Part shown: piece by piece, positions 47,771 through 55,697 of the stretch | How positions within the stretch are numbered: position 1 is the stretch's first letter | How the letters are laid out: every line of letters starts with the position of its first letter | Translations under genes and position numbers: made by a program | Notes under the pieces: generated by a model | Database searches by the model: none | What the model was told of the DNA's origin: nothing | What the model saw: only the letters and a program-made list of their open reading frames with translations | Assembly (NCBI RefSeq): GCF_033441515.1 | Contig: NZ_JAWQJT010000002.1 | Location: forward strand, 1,922,001 to 1,986,000 | Source of the DNA: Amycolatopsis solani | GTDB lineage: Bacteria > Actinomycetota > Actinomycetes > Mycobacteriales > Pseudonocardiaceae | Length of the DNA stretch: 64,000 nt | Reading direction: 5' to 3'

Positions 47771-49164
47771 CCCCACGCACGGTCGAGTGCCGCGAGGCCG
47801 TCGTCGATCCGCTCCGCCGGGATCGAGCCGTAGCCCAGCACCAGTCCGGGTTGCCCGAACCCGCCGCACAGGTCGCCCAGCGTCTGGATTGCCACGCCCG
47901 ACGCCGACGCGCGGGCGGCGATCGGCTCCAGGTCGACGTCCGCCAGGGCGCACAGGTGGAGACCAGCGGCCGAGGGGACGACACGGAGGCGGTCCGCGAA
48001 GCGGCGGTCCAAAGTGGACACCAGCCGCTCGTGGCGGTCCGCGTACACCTTCGTCGCGCGGCGGAGGTGCCGGGCGAACAGGCCCTCGTCGATGAACCGG
48101 GCCAGTGCCGCCTGCGCGGGCAGGTCGCCGTGCCAGTCCGACAGCTGGCGGGCGTGCCGCAGCGCTTCGCGCAACGAAGGTGGTGCCACCAGGAAACCCA
48201 GGCGCAGCCGCGGGAGCAGCGTCTTCGAGAACGATCCCACGTACGCCACCCGCCCGCCGCGGTCCAGGCTCTGCAGCGGCTCCAGCGGCCGGTCCGAAAA
48301 GCGGAACTCGCTGTCGTAGTCGTCCTCCACGACGAGGGCGTCCGCCCGCGCGGCCCAGGCCAGCAGGGCCGTGCGCCGGGCCAGGGACATCGGGGTGCCG
48401 AGCGGGAACTGGTGCGACGGCGTCACGTACACCAGCTTCGTGCGCGGGGGCAGCGCCGCGACGTCGAGTCCTTCGCCGTCCACCGGGACGCCGACGACTT
48501 CGGCGCCGTGGGACGCGAAGAGCAGCTTCGCGAGCCGGTAGCCGGGTTCTTCGACGGCGACCCGGTCGCCCGGGGACAGCAGCACGCGGCACAGGAGGTC
48601 CAGTGCCTGCTGCGCGCCTTGCGTGACGAGGACGTCCTCCGCCTCCGCGCGCACCGAGCGGGAAACGCCGGCGTGCCGGGCGATCGCCGCGCGCAGGGCC
48701 GGGTGGCCGGCCGGGTCCGCGTAGTTCGCCACGCTGTCACGGAGTTCGCGGGCGAGGAAGCGCCGCCAGGTTTCGAGGGGGAACAACGCGGCGTCGGGGA
48801 TGCCCACGCGGAAGTCGAACGACGGCGTCCCGGTGAAGGCGGCGACCGGGGGCGGCAGCCAGCGCCACACCGGCTTGGGCCGCGGACCCGCCGCCGACGG
48901 CGCCGGACGACGCCGGGGCGCCGGCAGTGAATCGGACACGTACGTCCCGGCGCCGACGCGGCCGGTGAGGAAGCCGTCGGCGGTCAGGCGGTCGTAGGCC
49001 ACCACGACGGTGTTGCGCGAGACCGCCAGCCTCCGGGCCAGCTCGCGGGTCGGGGGCAGCCGCTCCCCCGGCCGCAGCCTGCCGTCGAGAACGGCGTCGC
49101 GCAGCCCGCGGTAGATCCGGACGCTCAGGTCGCCACGCCCGGCCAGGCTGACGTGGAAGTCCAT
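47764..49164 (-). CDS. MocR-type regulator (GntR HTH fused to aminotransferase)
   Basis: 466 residues. The GntR winged helix is at about 12-75 (LRPGERLPPTRELARRLAVSRNTV). A fold-type I aminotransferase domain follows, with VEDDYDSEF and the PLP lysine in SFSKTLLPRLRLGF (Lys314). Such proteins sense PLP or amino acids and often control PLP synthesis or exporters. TAGGGT lies 6 nt before the ATG (leaderless). Divergent from the 12-helix MFS gene by 80 bp, which is its probable target. Confidence 0.93.
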   Translation of the reverse strand: MDFHVSLAGRGDLSVRIYRGLRDAVLDGRLRPGERLPPTRELARRLAVSRNTVVVAYDRLTADGFLTGRVGAGTYVSDSLPAPRRRPAPSAAGPRPKPVWRWLPPPVAAFTGTPSFDFRVGIPDAALFPLETWRRFLARELRDSVANYADPAGHPALRAAIARHAGVSRSVRAEAEDVLVTQGAQQALDLLCRVLLSPGDRVAVEEPGYRLAKLLFASHGAEVVGVPVDGEGLDVAALPPRTKLVYVTPSHQFPLGTPMSLARRTALLAWAARADALVVEDDYDSEFRFSDRPLEPLQSLDRGGRVAYVGSFSKTLLPRLRLGFLVAPPSLREALRHARQLSDWHGDLPAQAALARFIDEGLFARHLRRATKVYADRHERLVSTLDRRFADRLRVVPSAAGLHLCALADVDLEPIAARASASGVAIQTLGDLCGGFGQPGLVLGYGSIPAERIDDGLAALDRAWGS

Positions 49165-49170
49165 CCGGCG

Positions 49171-49238
49171 ACCCTACATTGGCCCAATCGGCCAGGCGAT
49201 AATTGGATCTGGGATCGAGCCAAAGCGCGCTCTACCGT
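49171..49238. promoter_or_regulatory. Divergent leaderless promoters of the MocR and MFS genes with a palindrome
   Basis: TAGGGT (49176-49171, minus) precedes the MocR ATG by 6 nt; TACCGT (49233-49238, plus) precedes the MFS ATG by 6 nt. ATTGG-C-CCAAT (49178-49188) adjoins the MocR -10 box and is a likely MocR operator; an ATTGG half site recurs near 49202. Confidence 0.5.
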
Positions 49239-49244
49239 GATCCT

Positions 49245-50456
49245 ATGACGAAGACCCCGGACCGCCTGCTCGCCGCCGCCCAGCTGGCCGGCTCGCTCGG
49301 CGACGGCGCGTTCCTGACCTGCTCGGTGCTGTTCTTCACCCGGATCGCCGGGCTGACCCCGGCGCAGGTCGGGCTCGGCCTCACCCTCGGCTGGGCGGTG
49401 GGTTCGGTCGCCGGCGTACCGCTCGGCCACCTCGCCGACCGGCACGGCGCCCGCGGCTCGGCCGTGCTCCTGGCCCTGGCCACGGGCGCGTCGATCCTCA
49501 CGTTCCTGCTGGTCCGCTCGCCGGTGCTGTTCGTGCTCGCCGCCTGCCTCTACGGCAGCTGCCAGACCGGCCTGGCCGCCGCCCGCCAGGCGCTGCTGGC
49601 CGCGCTCGCCGACCCGGAACGCCGGACGCGCATCCGGGCGCGGCTGCAGTCCGCGGGCAACGCGGGGCTCGCCGTCGGCGCCGGTCTCGGCGGGCTCGCG
49701 CTGTCGGCCGACACGGCGGCGGCGTACCTGACGGTCTTCGTCCTCGACGCCGGGAGCTTCGCGGTCACCGCGGCGGTCCTCTTCGCGCTCCCCGCGGTTC
49801 CCCGGTCGGAGCCGCGCACCGGCGAGCCGAAGCTGGCCGTGCTGCGCGATCGCCCCTACGCGCTGGTGACGCTGCTCAACGCGATCCTGTTGCTGCGCAT
49901 GCCGTTGCTGAGCGTCGCGATCCCGCTGTGGATCGTCGAGCGGACCGCCGCGCCCGGCTGGACGGTGTCCGCGCTGTTCGTGCTCAACACGGTCGTGGTC
50001 GTGCTGCTGCAGGTCCGGGTGGCCGGACGGCTGGCGAGCGTCGGCGCGGCGGCGCGGATGGTCCGCCGGTCCGGGGTGCTGCTGCTCGCCTCCTGCGTGG
50101 CCTTCGCGCTGTCGGCGTCCGGGACGTCGCCGTGGACCGCGTTCGCGGTGCTGGTCGTGGGCGCGCTGGTGCAGGTGCTCGGCGAGATGCTGCAGTCGGC
50201 GGGCTCGTGGGAGATCGGCTTCGCGCTCGCGCCGGCCGACCAGCAGGGCCAGTACCAGGGCTTCTTCGGCACCGGGGTGTCGGTGGCCCGCGCGCTCGGG
50301 CCGGTGCTGCTCTCCACCGTGGTGATCGGCTGGGGCCTGCCGGGCTGGCTGCTGCTGGGCGCGCTCTTCCTGGCCGCGGGCTGGGCGATGGGCCCGGCGG
50401 TCCGCTGGGCCCAGGCCACGCGCCGGCCGGTCAGGATTTCAGTTGCCGCGCGTTGA
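49245..50456 (+). CDS. MFS transporter (12-helix)
   Basis: 403 residues, about 12 membrane helices. GHLADRHGARGSAVLL is the motif A loop, and the centre carries VPRSEPRTGEPKLAVLRDRPYALVTLLN between the two six-helix halves. The inner ATG is chosen because TACCGT precedes it by 6 nt; the 14-codon-longer frame would start in the operator. Probably exports an amine or amino acid-like compound sensed by the divergent MocR regulator. Overlaps the next gene's 3' end by 26 bp. Confidence 0.9.
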   Translation: MTKTPDRLLAAAQLAGSLGDGAFLTCSVLFFTRIAGLTPAQVGLGLTLGWAVGSVAGVPLGHLADRHGARGSAVLLALATGASILTFLLVRSPVLFVLAACLYGSCQTGLAAARQALLAALADPERRTRIRARLQSAGNAGLAVGAGLGGLALSADTAAAYLTVFVLDAGSFAVTAAVLFALPAVPRSEPRTGEPKLAVLRDRPYALVTLLNAILLLRMPLLSVAIPLWIVERTAAPGWTVSALFVLNTVVVVLLQVRVAGRLASVGAAARMVRRSGVLLLASCVAFALSASGTSPWTAFAVLVVGALVQVLGEMLQSAGSWEIGFALAPADQQGQYQGFFGTGVSVARALGPVLLSTVVIGWGLPGWLLLGALFLAAGWAMGPAVRWAQATRRPVRISVAAR

Positions 50457-51894
50457 GCCCGTACTGCGCCAGCTTCCGGTAGAGCGTCGCCCGGCCCATG
50501 CCGAGCTTCTCCGCGGCCTGCACGACGGTCGCGCCCGGCTCGGCCAGGCAGCGGACGATCTCGTCGCGTTCGAGGGCCTGCAGCCGGCTCAGCCGGTGCC
50601 CGACGCCGGTGAACACCTCGGCGGGCAGCTGCGGGGTGTCGACCACCTGAGACCGTGACGCAGCTTCGCGCACAACGCGCCGAAGCTGCTTCGCGTTCTC
50701 CGGCCAGTCGTACGCGGTCAGCGCGCGAGCCGCCGCGGGGGTGAACGTGACGTCGCGGCCGCGGTCGCGCCGGGCGAAGTGGCGGGCCAGCGGGAGGACG
50801 TCGTCCGGGCGGAACCGCAGCGCCGGGACCTCGACGACCCGGTCGACCAGCGGGCCCAGCGCCGCGGGCACCGAAGCGGCGTCCTCGGCGGTGAGGACGA
50901 ACGGCGGCAGCTCGTCGTGCCGGACCTCGGCGAAGAGCCGGGCCAGCTCCTCCGCCGCCCACGCGGGCAGCGCGTCCACGCCCGAGACGATCACGCAGGT
51001 GCCGTCCTTGGCCAGTTCGGGCGTCCACAGCGTCAGCCAGCCGTCGACGTCGTCGGGCGACGGCGGGCGCGCATTGAGGACGCGCTCGCGGGGCCGCAGC
51101 TCCCGCCTCGCCAGCGACGCCAGCGCCGTCTTGCCCGCGCCCGGTTCCCCCACGACGGCGACGACCCGGCCGCCGCTCAGCGCGGTCCTGGCCTCGGCGA
51201 CCGCGGTGGTCCAGGCGGGTGAGAGCCGCGGCAGGTCACCGGGGTCGACGCGGTCGGCGTAGACGCGGAAGACCTCGCCCCGCGGGGTCGGGCGGGCGGT
51301 GCGGCCGGACGCGCGGGCCAGCATCAGCGCGGCGGTGTTCCCGGCCGCGGCCTGCGCCAGCGCGAGCAGCAGCTCGGAGGACTGCTCCGACCAGGTGGTC
51401 AGGTTGACGCTGCCGGCCAGGCCGCCGGTCAGCGGGTCCAGCACCGGCACCGCGGCGCAGGTGTAGCCGCGCAGGTCGGTGCAGTAGTGCTCGGCCGCCC
51501 GCACCAGCGACGGGGCCCGGTCGGCCAGCGCCAGGCCGAGCCCGTTGGTGCCCGCGTTGCTCTCCGCGAAGTAGAACCCGGGCGCGAGGTGCACCTTGTC
51601 GAGCGAGCGGTTGATGGTGGCGTCCGTGCACAGCCGGCTGAGCACCAAGCCTTCGCTGTCGGTGATCATCAGGCTGATCGGCTCGTTGGCCAGCGTCGCC
51701 TGCAGCCCCCGCAGCACCTCGGTGCCGCATTCGTAGAGCAGCGAACCGGTGTCCACCGCGCCGGAGAACAGCGGCACGACCTCGTCTTCGGGGACGCCGT
51801 AGCGCTCGCTGCGCTGCCAGGACGCCCGCAGCCGGGGCGCGATCGCGGCCTTCGCGTCGAAGGAGCGCGTGACGTGCACCTGCGGGTTCTCCAC
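50431..51894 (-). CDS. AcoR/MimR-type regulator lacking sigma-54 contact
   Basis: 487 residues. An N-terminal GAF-like sensor (about 40-200, ESNAGTNGLGLALADRAPSLVRAAEHYCT) is followed by a reduced AAA+ domain with P-loop GEPGAGKT, then a Fis-type HTH at the end (GATVVQAAEKLGMGRATLYRKLAQYGL). The GAFTGA loop that contacts sigma-54 is absent, as expected in an actinobacterium with no sigma-54. GTG with ribosome site GGGAGG. Divergent from the amidohydrolase operon, like the activators of propane monooxygenase clusters. Confidence 0.9.
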   Translation of the reverse strand: MENPQVHVTRSFDAKAAIAPRLRASWQRSERYGVPEDEVVPLFSGAVDTGSLLYECGTEVLRGLQATLANEPISLMITDSEGLVLSRLCTDATINRSLDKVHLAPGFYFAESNAGTNGLGLALADRAPSLVRAAEHYCTDLRGYTCAAVPVLDPLTGGLAGSVNLTTWSEQSSELLLALAQAAAGNTAALMLARASGRTARPTPRGEVFRVYADRVDPGDLPRLSPAWTTAVAEARTALSGGRVVAVVGEPGAGKTALASLARRELRPRERVLNARPPSPDDVDGWLTLWTPELAKDGTCVIVSGVDALPAWAAEELARLFAEVRHDELPPFVLTAEDAASVPAALGPLVDRVVEVPALRFRPDDVLPLARHFARRDRGRDVTFTPAAARALTAYDWPENAKQLRRVVREAASRSQVVDTPQLPAEVFTGVGHRLSRLQALERDEIVRCLAEPGATVVQAAEKLGMGRATLYRKLAQYGLNARQLKS

Positions 51895-51970
51895 CTCGGC
51901 CTCCCGGGACGCGGCTCTGCGTCGGACTCCCCCAGGCTACGTCCTCCGCGCGCGGGCCACCGGGGGCCGC

Positions 51971-51987
51971 TGTCTCAAACTGAGACA
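51971..51987. promoter_or_regulatory. Palindromic activator site TGTCTCA-AAC-TGAGACA
   Basis: Perfect 7-bp arms, 3-bp centre, about 70 bp upstream of the amidohydrolase ATG in the divergent region of the Fis-type regulator. It is the only strong palindrome there. TACCGT (52020-52025) lies downstream of it and could be the -10 box. Confidence 0.65.
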
Positions 51988-52057
51988 CGAGACGGGTCCC
52001 TGACCTGCGCCGACGTCCCTACCGTCCCAGCAACACACGACGACGTGGAGGGACCGG

Positions 52058-53071
52058 ATGTACCGCAAGGACGACGAGACCTACTTCATCGTGGATGCCC
52101 ACGTGGCCCTCTGGGACGCCCGCCCGGAGAACCAGCGGAACATCCACGGCAAGCAGTTCATCGACTGCTTCTACGACTACCACCGCAACCTCAGCCCCGA
52201 GTCCGAGGTCTGGCCCTACGAGGACTACCTGTACCAGGGCGGCGAACGGCTGATGCGCGACCTGTTCGAGAACGGCTACGTCGACCACGCGATCTTCCAG
52301 CCCGCCCACCTCGGCGCGTTCTACGAGAACGGCTTCGGGCAGACCGAGGAGGCCTTCGCGCTGACCCAGCAGCACCCGGGGAAGCTCACCTACAACCACT
52401 TCTTCGACCCTCGGTTCGAACAGGCCGGCATCGACCAGCTCCGCCGCGACGCCGAACGGTTCGGCCTCAAGGGCGTCAAGCTCTACACCGCCGAGTGGCA
52501 AGGGGATTCGCGCGGGTACAAGCTCGACGACAAGTGGACGTACAAGTACTTCGAGGCCTGCCAGGAACTGGGCATCAAGAACATCCACGTCCACAAGGGA
52601 CCGACGATCCGGCCCCTCGACCGCGACGCCTTCGACGTCGCCGACGTCGACCACGCGGCGACCGACTTCACCGACCTCAACTTCGTCGTCGAGCACTGCG
52701 GCCTGCCGCGGCTGGAGGACTTCTGCTGGATCGCGACGCAGGAGCCGAACGTCCACGCCGGACTCGCGGTGGCGATCCCGTTCATCCACACGCGGCCCAA
52801 GTACTTCGCGCAGATCATCGGCGAGCTGCTGTACTGGCTGGACGAAGACCGCATCCAGTTCTCCAGCGACTACGCGCTCTGGACGCCGAAGTGGCTGATC
52901 GAGCGGTTCGTCGACTTCCAGATCCCGGAGGACCTGCCGGAGTACGCGCCGCTGACGGTCGAGCAGAAGAAGAAGATCCTCGGGCTCAACGCGGCGGCGA
53001 TGTACGACATCCCGGTGCCGGCGGAGCTGCAGCTCGCGCCGGTCGAGCCGCAGGCCGTTTCGGTGGCCTGA
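52058..53071 (+). CDS. Amidohydrolase of the propane-monooxygenase-cluster type
   Basis: 337 residues, ribosome site GGAGGG before ATG. YFIVDAHVALWDAR replaces the usual HxH metal motif by HxALWD, and later metal-site candidates are NIHVHKG, VVEHCG and FSSDYALWT. This amidohydrolase-2 protein is closely tied to soluble di-iron (propane/phenol-type) monooxygenase operons, where it is needed by an undefined route. Here it is the first gene of an operon with DUF59 and an alcohol dehydrogenase. No monooxygenase genes are in the window. Confidence 0.85.
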   Translation: MYRKDDETYFIVDAHVALWDARPENQRNIHGKQFIDCFYDYHRNLSPESEVWPYEDYLYQGGERLMRDLFENGYVDHAIFQPAHLGAFYENGFGQTEEAFALTQQHPGKLTYNHFFDPRFEQAGIDQLRRDAERFGLKGVKLYTAEWQGDSRGYKLDDKWTYKYFEACQELGIKNIHVHKGPTIRPLDRDAFDVADVDHAATDFTDLNFVVEHCGLPRLEDFCWIATQEPNVHAGLAVAIPFIHTRPKYFAQIIGELLYWLDEDRIQFSSDYALWTPKWLIERFVDFQIPEDLPEYAPLTVEQKKKILGLNAAAMYDIPVPAELQLAPVEPQAVSVA

Positions 53072-53072
53072 G

Positions 53073-53747
53073 GTGGACGCCCACACCGCGCTGGACGCGG
53101 TTCTCGACCCCGAACTCGACGAGCCCATCACCGACCTCGGCTTCGTCAAGTCCCTCGACGTCGACGGCGGGCGGGTGACCGTCCACTTGCGACTGCCGAC
53201 GTCGTTCTGCGCGCCGAACTTCGCCTACCTCATGGCGTCGGACGCGAAGGACGTGCTGACCGCGCTGCCGTGGACGTCGGAAGTCATTGTGGAGCTGGAC
53301 GACCACCACGACTCGGACCTCATCAACCGGGGGCTCGCGGCGGACGCCGGCTACCGCGGCACGTTCGGCCACGAGGCCGACGAGGACCTCGAGGAGCTGC
53401 GGCTGACGTTCCGCCGCAAGGCGCACCAGGCGGCGATGGAACGCGCGCTGACCGTGCTGCTGCGCGCGGACGAGCACGTCGACCTGCACGGCGTCACCCT
53501 CGCGGACCTGCCCGAGGTGCCCGCGTCCGCCGCGTTGCTGCGGCGTCGCGCGGCGCTCGGGCTGCCGGCCGAACCGTCGTCGCCCGTGCTGGTCGACCAC
53601 GACGGAACTCCGTTCCCCCGCGAGGAAATCCCGCTGCGGCTGCGGTTCGCCCGGTCGGTCCGCATCTCCATCGAAGGCAATTCGCACTTCTGCCGCGGGC
53701 TGCTCCGCACCCGCTACCCCGAGTCCACTGTGGAGGTACCAGCGTGA
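53073..53747 (+). CDS. DUF59 (MIP18/PaaD-like) iron-sulfur or di-iron assembly protein
   Basis: 224 residues from GTG one base after the amidohydrolase stop. The N-terminal DUF59 domain is clear: LDAVLDPELDEPITDLGFVKSLDVDGGRVTVHLRLPTSFCAPNFAYLMASDA; its Cys lies in the conserved TxxCP-like site. The C-terminal half is family-specific. In related operons such proteins help mature the monooxygenase metal centre. Its stop overlaps the dehydrogenase GTG (GTGA). Confidence 0.85.
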   Translation: MDAHTALDAVLDPELDEPITDLGFVKSLDVDGGRVTVHLRLPTSFCAPNFAYLMASDAKDVLTALPWTSEVIVELDDHHDSDLINRGLAADAGYRGTFGHEADEDLEELRLTFRRKAHQAAMERALTVLLRADEHVDLHGVTLADLPEVPASAALLRRRAALGLPAEPSSPVLVDHDGTPFPREEIPLRLRFARSVRISIEGNSHFCRGLLRTRYPESTVEVPA

Positions 53748-54769
53748 AAGCCGTCCAGGTCGTCGGGTACGACGAACCACTGCGGATGACCGACGTCCCC
53801 GAACCGGAGGTCACCGACCCGTACGACGTCGTCGTGCGGATCGGCGGCGCCGGCGTCTGCCGCACCGACCTGCACATCCTCGAAGGGCAGTGGCGGGAGA
53901 AGTCCGGCGTCACGCTGCCCTACACGATCGGCCACGAGAACGCGGGCTGGGTGCACGCGGTCGGCAGCGCGGTCACGAACGTCGCCGAGGGCGACAAGGT
54001 GATCGTGCACCCGCTCATCACGTGCGGGCTCTGCCGCGCCTGCCGCTTCGGCGACGACGTCCACTGCGCCCAGTCGCAGTTCCCGGGCATCGACACCGCG
54101 GGCGGCTACGCGGAGTACCTCAAGACGTCCGCGCGCAGCGTCGTGAAGATCGACGACGCCCTGGAGCCGGCCGACGTCGCGGCGCTGGCCGACGCCGGGC
54201 TGACCGCGTACCACGCGGCGGCGAAGGCGGCGCGGCGGCTGCGCCCGGGCGACAAGTGCGTCGTCATCGGCGCGGGCGGGCTCGGCCACATCGGGATCCA
54301 GGTGCTCAAGGCGATCTCGGCCGCCGAACTGATCGTCGTCGACCGCAACCCGGACGCGGTCAAGCTCGCGGTCTCGATCGGCGCCGACCACGGCGTCACC
54401 GCCGACGGCTCGCAGGTTTCCCAGGTCCTCGAGCTGACCGGCGGCTACGGCGCGGAGACCGTCATCGACTTCGTCGGCGAAGGCGGGGCGACCCGCGACG
54501 GGATCGCGATGCTGCGGCGGGCCGGCGACTACCACGTGGTCGGCTACGGCGAGAACATCGACGTCCCGACGATCGACGTGATCTCCACGGAGATCAACCT
54601 GATCGGCAACCTGGTGGGCTCGTACAACGACCTGTGCGAGCTGATGGTGCTGGCCGCGCAGGGCCGGGTGAAGCTGCACACGGCCCGCTACCGGCTGGAG
54701 GACTTCCAGTCGGCCGTCGACGACCTCACCGCCGGGCGCATCCGCGGCCGCGCGATCCTCGTCCCGTAA
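53744..54769 (+). CDS. Zinc-dependent NAD(P) alcohol dehydrogenase
   Basis: 341 residues of the medium-chain family. Catalytic zinc ligands are Cys39 (GVCRTD) and His64-Glu65 (IGHENAG); the structural zinc has Cys94, 97, 100 and 108. The coenzyme loop is GAGGLGHIGIQ followed by VVDRN (Asp favours NAD). The GTG start is coupled to the DUF59 gene. In propane-type clusters the homologue oxidises the alcohol made by the monooxygenase; here it may act on 2-propanol or another alcohol from elsewhere. Confidence 0.93.
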   Translation: MKAVQVVGYDEPLRMTDVPEPEVTDPYDVVVRIGGAGVCRTDLHILEGQWREKSGVTLPYTIGHENAGWVHAVGSAVTNVAEGDKVIVHPLITCGLCRACRFGDDVHCAQSQFPGIDTAGGYAEYLKTSARSVVKIDDALEPADVAALADAGLTAYHAAAKAARRLRPGDKCVVIGAGGLGHIGIQVLKAISAAELIVVDRNPDAVKLAVSIGADHGVTADGSQVSQVLELTGGYGAETVIDFVGEGGATRDGIAMLRRAGDYHVVGYGENIDVPTIDVISTEINLIGNLVGSYNDLCELMVLAAQGRVKLHTARYRLEDFQSAVDDLTAGRIRGRAILVP

Positions 54770-54778
54770 CCCGCTGAT

Positions 54779-54819
54779 CCGGAGTGCCCACTCCGGGTCA
54801 CTTTCATAGGGAAAGTGAC
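54779..54819. terminator. Two adjacent hairpins between convergent genes
   Basis: CCGGAGT-GCCC-ACTCCGG (54779-54796) is followed directly by GTCACTTTC-ATAGG-GAAAGTGAC (54797-54819). Both stems are perfect. They fill the 52-bp gap and should stop transcripts from both sides. Confidence 0.7.
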
Positions 54820-54821
54820 GG

Positions 54822-55631
54822 CTACTGGCTGGGCGGAGGGGCCGGGGCCTGGTGCAGGGAGAGGTCTTGGCCGGCGGCGGAGTCCGGAGCCCAGGCGCCG
54901 GACTCCGCCGTCCACGTCCGGCCGGCGAAGCTCACCTTGTCCACCCCCAGGTCCTGCGCGCGGGCGACCAGCCAGCTCGCGTACGTCCAGCCCTGCGCGG
55001 CCGGGTGGGCGCCGCTCAGCTGGGCCGTGCCCAGCTCCGCCGTGGCGGCGGCCGCCAGGTCGCCCGGGGCCGCGAGGGTCAGGTCGCGGCAGGTCAGCGC
55101 GGCCGGGAACTGGCCGTTGAACGCCGCGGCCATGGCGCGGGCCTGCGGTTCCCACTGGGCGTAGGCGTCCGGCACCCCCGAGCGCTGGATCTCCTGGGCG
55201 GCCTCGGTGATCGGCAGCGTCTCCCAGCCGGGCAGCTTCTCGAGCTTCTCGTAGAACGCCGTCGCGGCGTAGACAGGGTCGCGCAGCTGCGCCACCGTGC
55301 CCCAGCCCTGGCTGGGCCGCTGCTGGAACAGCCCGACCGAGTCGCGGTCACCGCCCTCGAGGTTGCGCAGCTTCGACTCCTGCAACGCCGTGGCCAGCGC
55401 GACCGTCGCCGCGTGCGCGGGCAGGCCCAGCTTCGTCCCGACGGCCGAGATCGTCGCCGCGTTGGCCATCTGCTCCGGCGTGAACGTGTAGCCGTTCTGC
55501 CCCGGCTGCGCCGCCGTGCAGCCCGGCGTCCGCACCGCGCTGCGCGTCAGCACCACCGCCACGACGACCCCCGCGGTCAGCACTACGACCGCCCCCAGGA
55601 AGATCGCCACCTTCAGGCCACACCCGCGCAC
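54822..55631 (-). CDS. Membrane-anchored lysozyme/transglycosylase-like protein
   Basis: 269 residues with an uncleaved N-terminal helix (LKVAIFLGAVVVLTAGVVVAVVLT). The exported part has ATVALATALQESKLRN and GDRDSVGLFQQRPSQGWGT, the pattern of the lysozyme-like fold with catalytic Glu in LQES and the GLFQ strand. A C-terminal domain (QGWTYASWLVARAQDLGVDKVSFAGRTWT) is common in actinobacterial secreted proteins and is sometimes misnamed heavy-metal transporter. Cell-wall role is an inference. Confidence 0.8.
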   Translation of the reverse strand: MRGCGLKVAIFLGAVVVLTAGVVVAVVLTRSAVRTPGCTAAQPGQNGYTFTPEQMANAATISAVGTKLGLPAHAATVALATALQESKLRNLEGGDRDSVGLFQQRPSQGWGTVAQLRDPVYAATAFYEKLEKLPGWETLPITEAAQEIQRSGVPDAYAQWEPQARAMAAAFNGQFPAALTCRDLTLAAPGDLAAAATAELGTAQLSGAHPAAQGWTYASWLVARAQDLGVDKVSFAGRTWTAESGAWAPDSAAGQDLSLHQAPAPPPSQ

Positions 55632-55697
55632 CCTGCCTCGCCTTCACCCGTTCGCACCAGTCTGTCAAAACCAGGACGCGGCACGCCGGGTGGAGGT

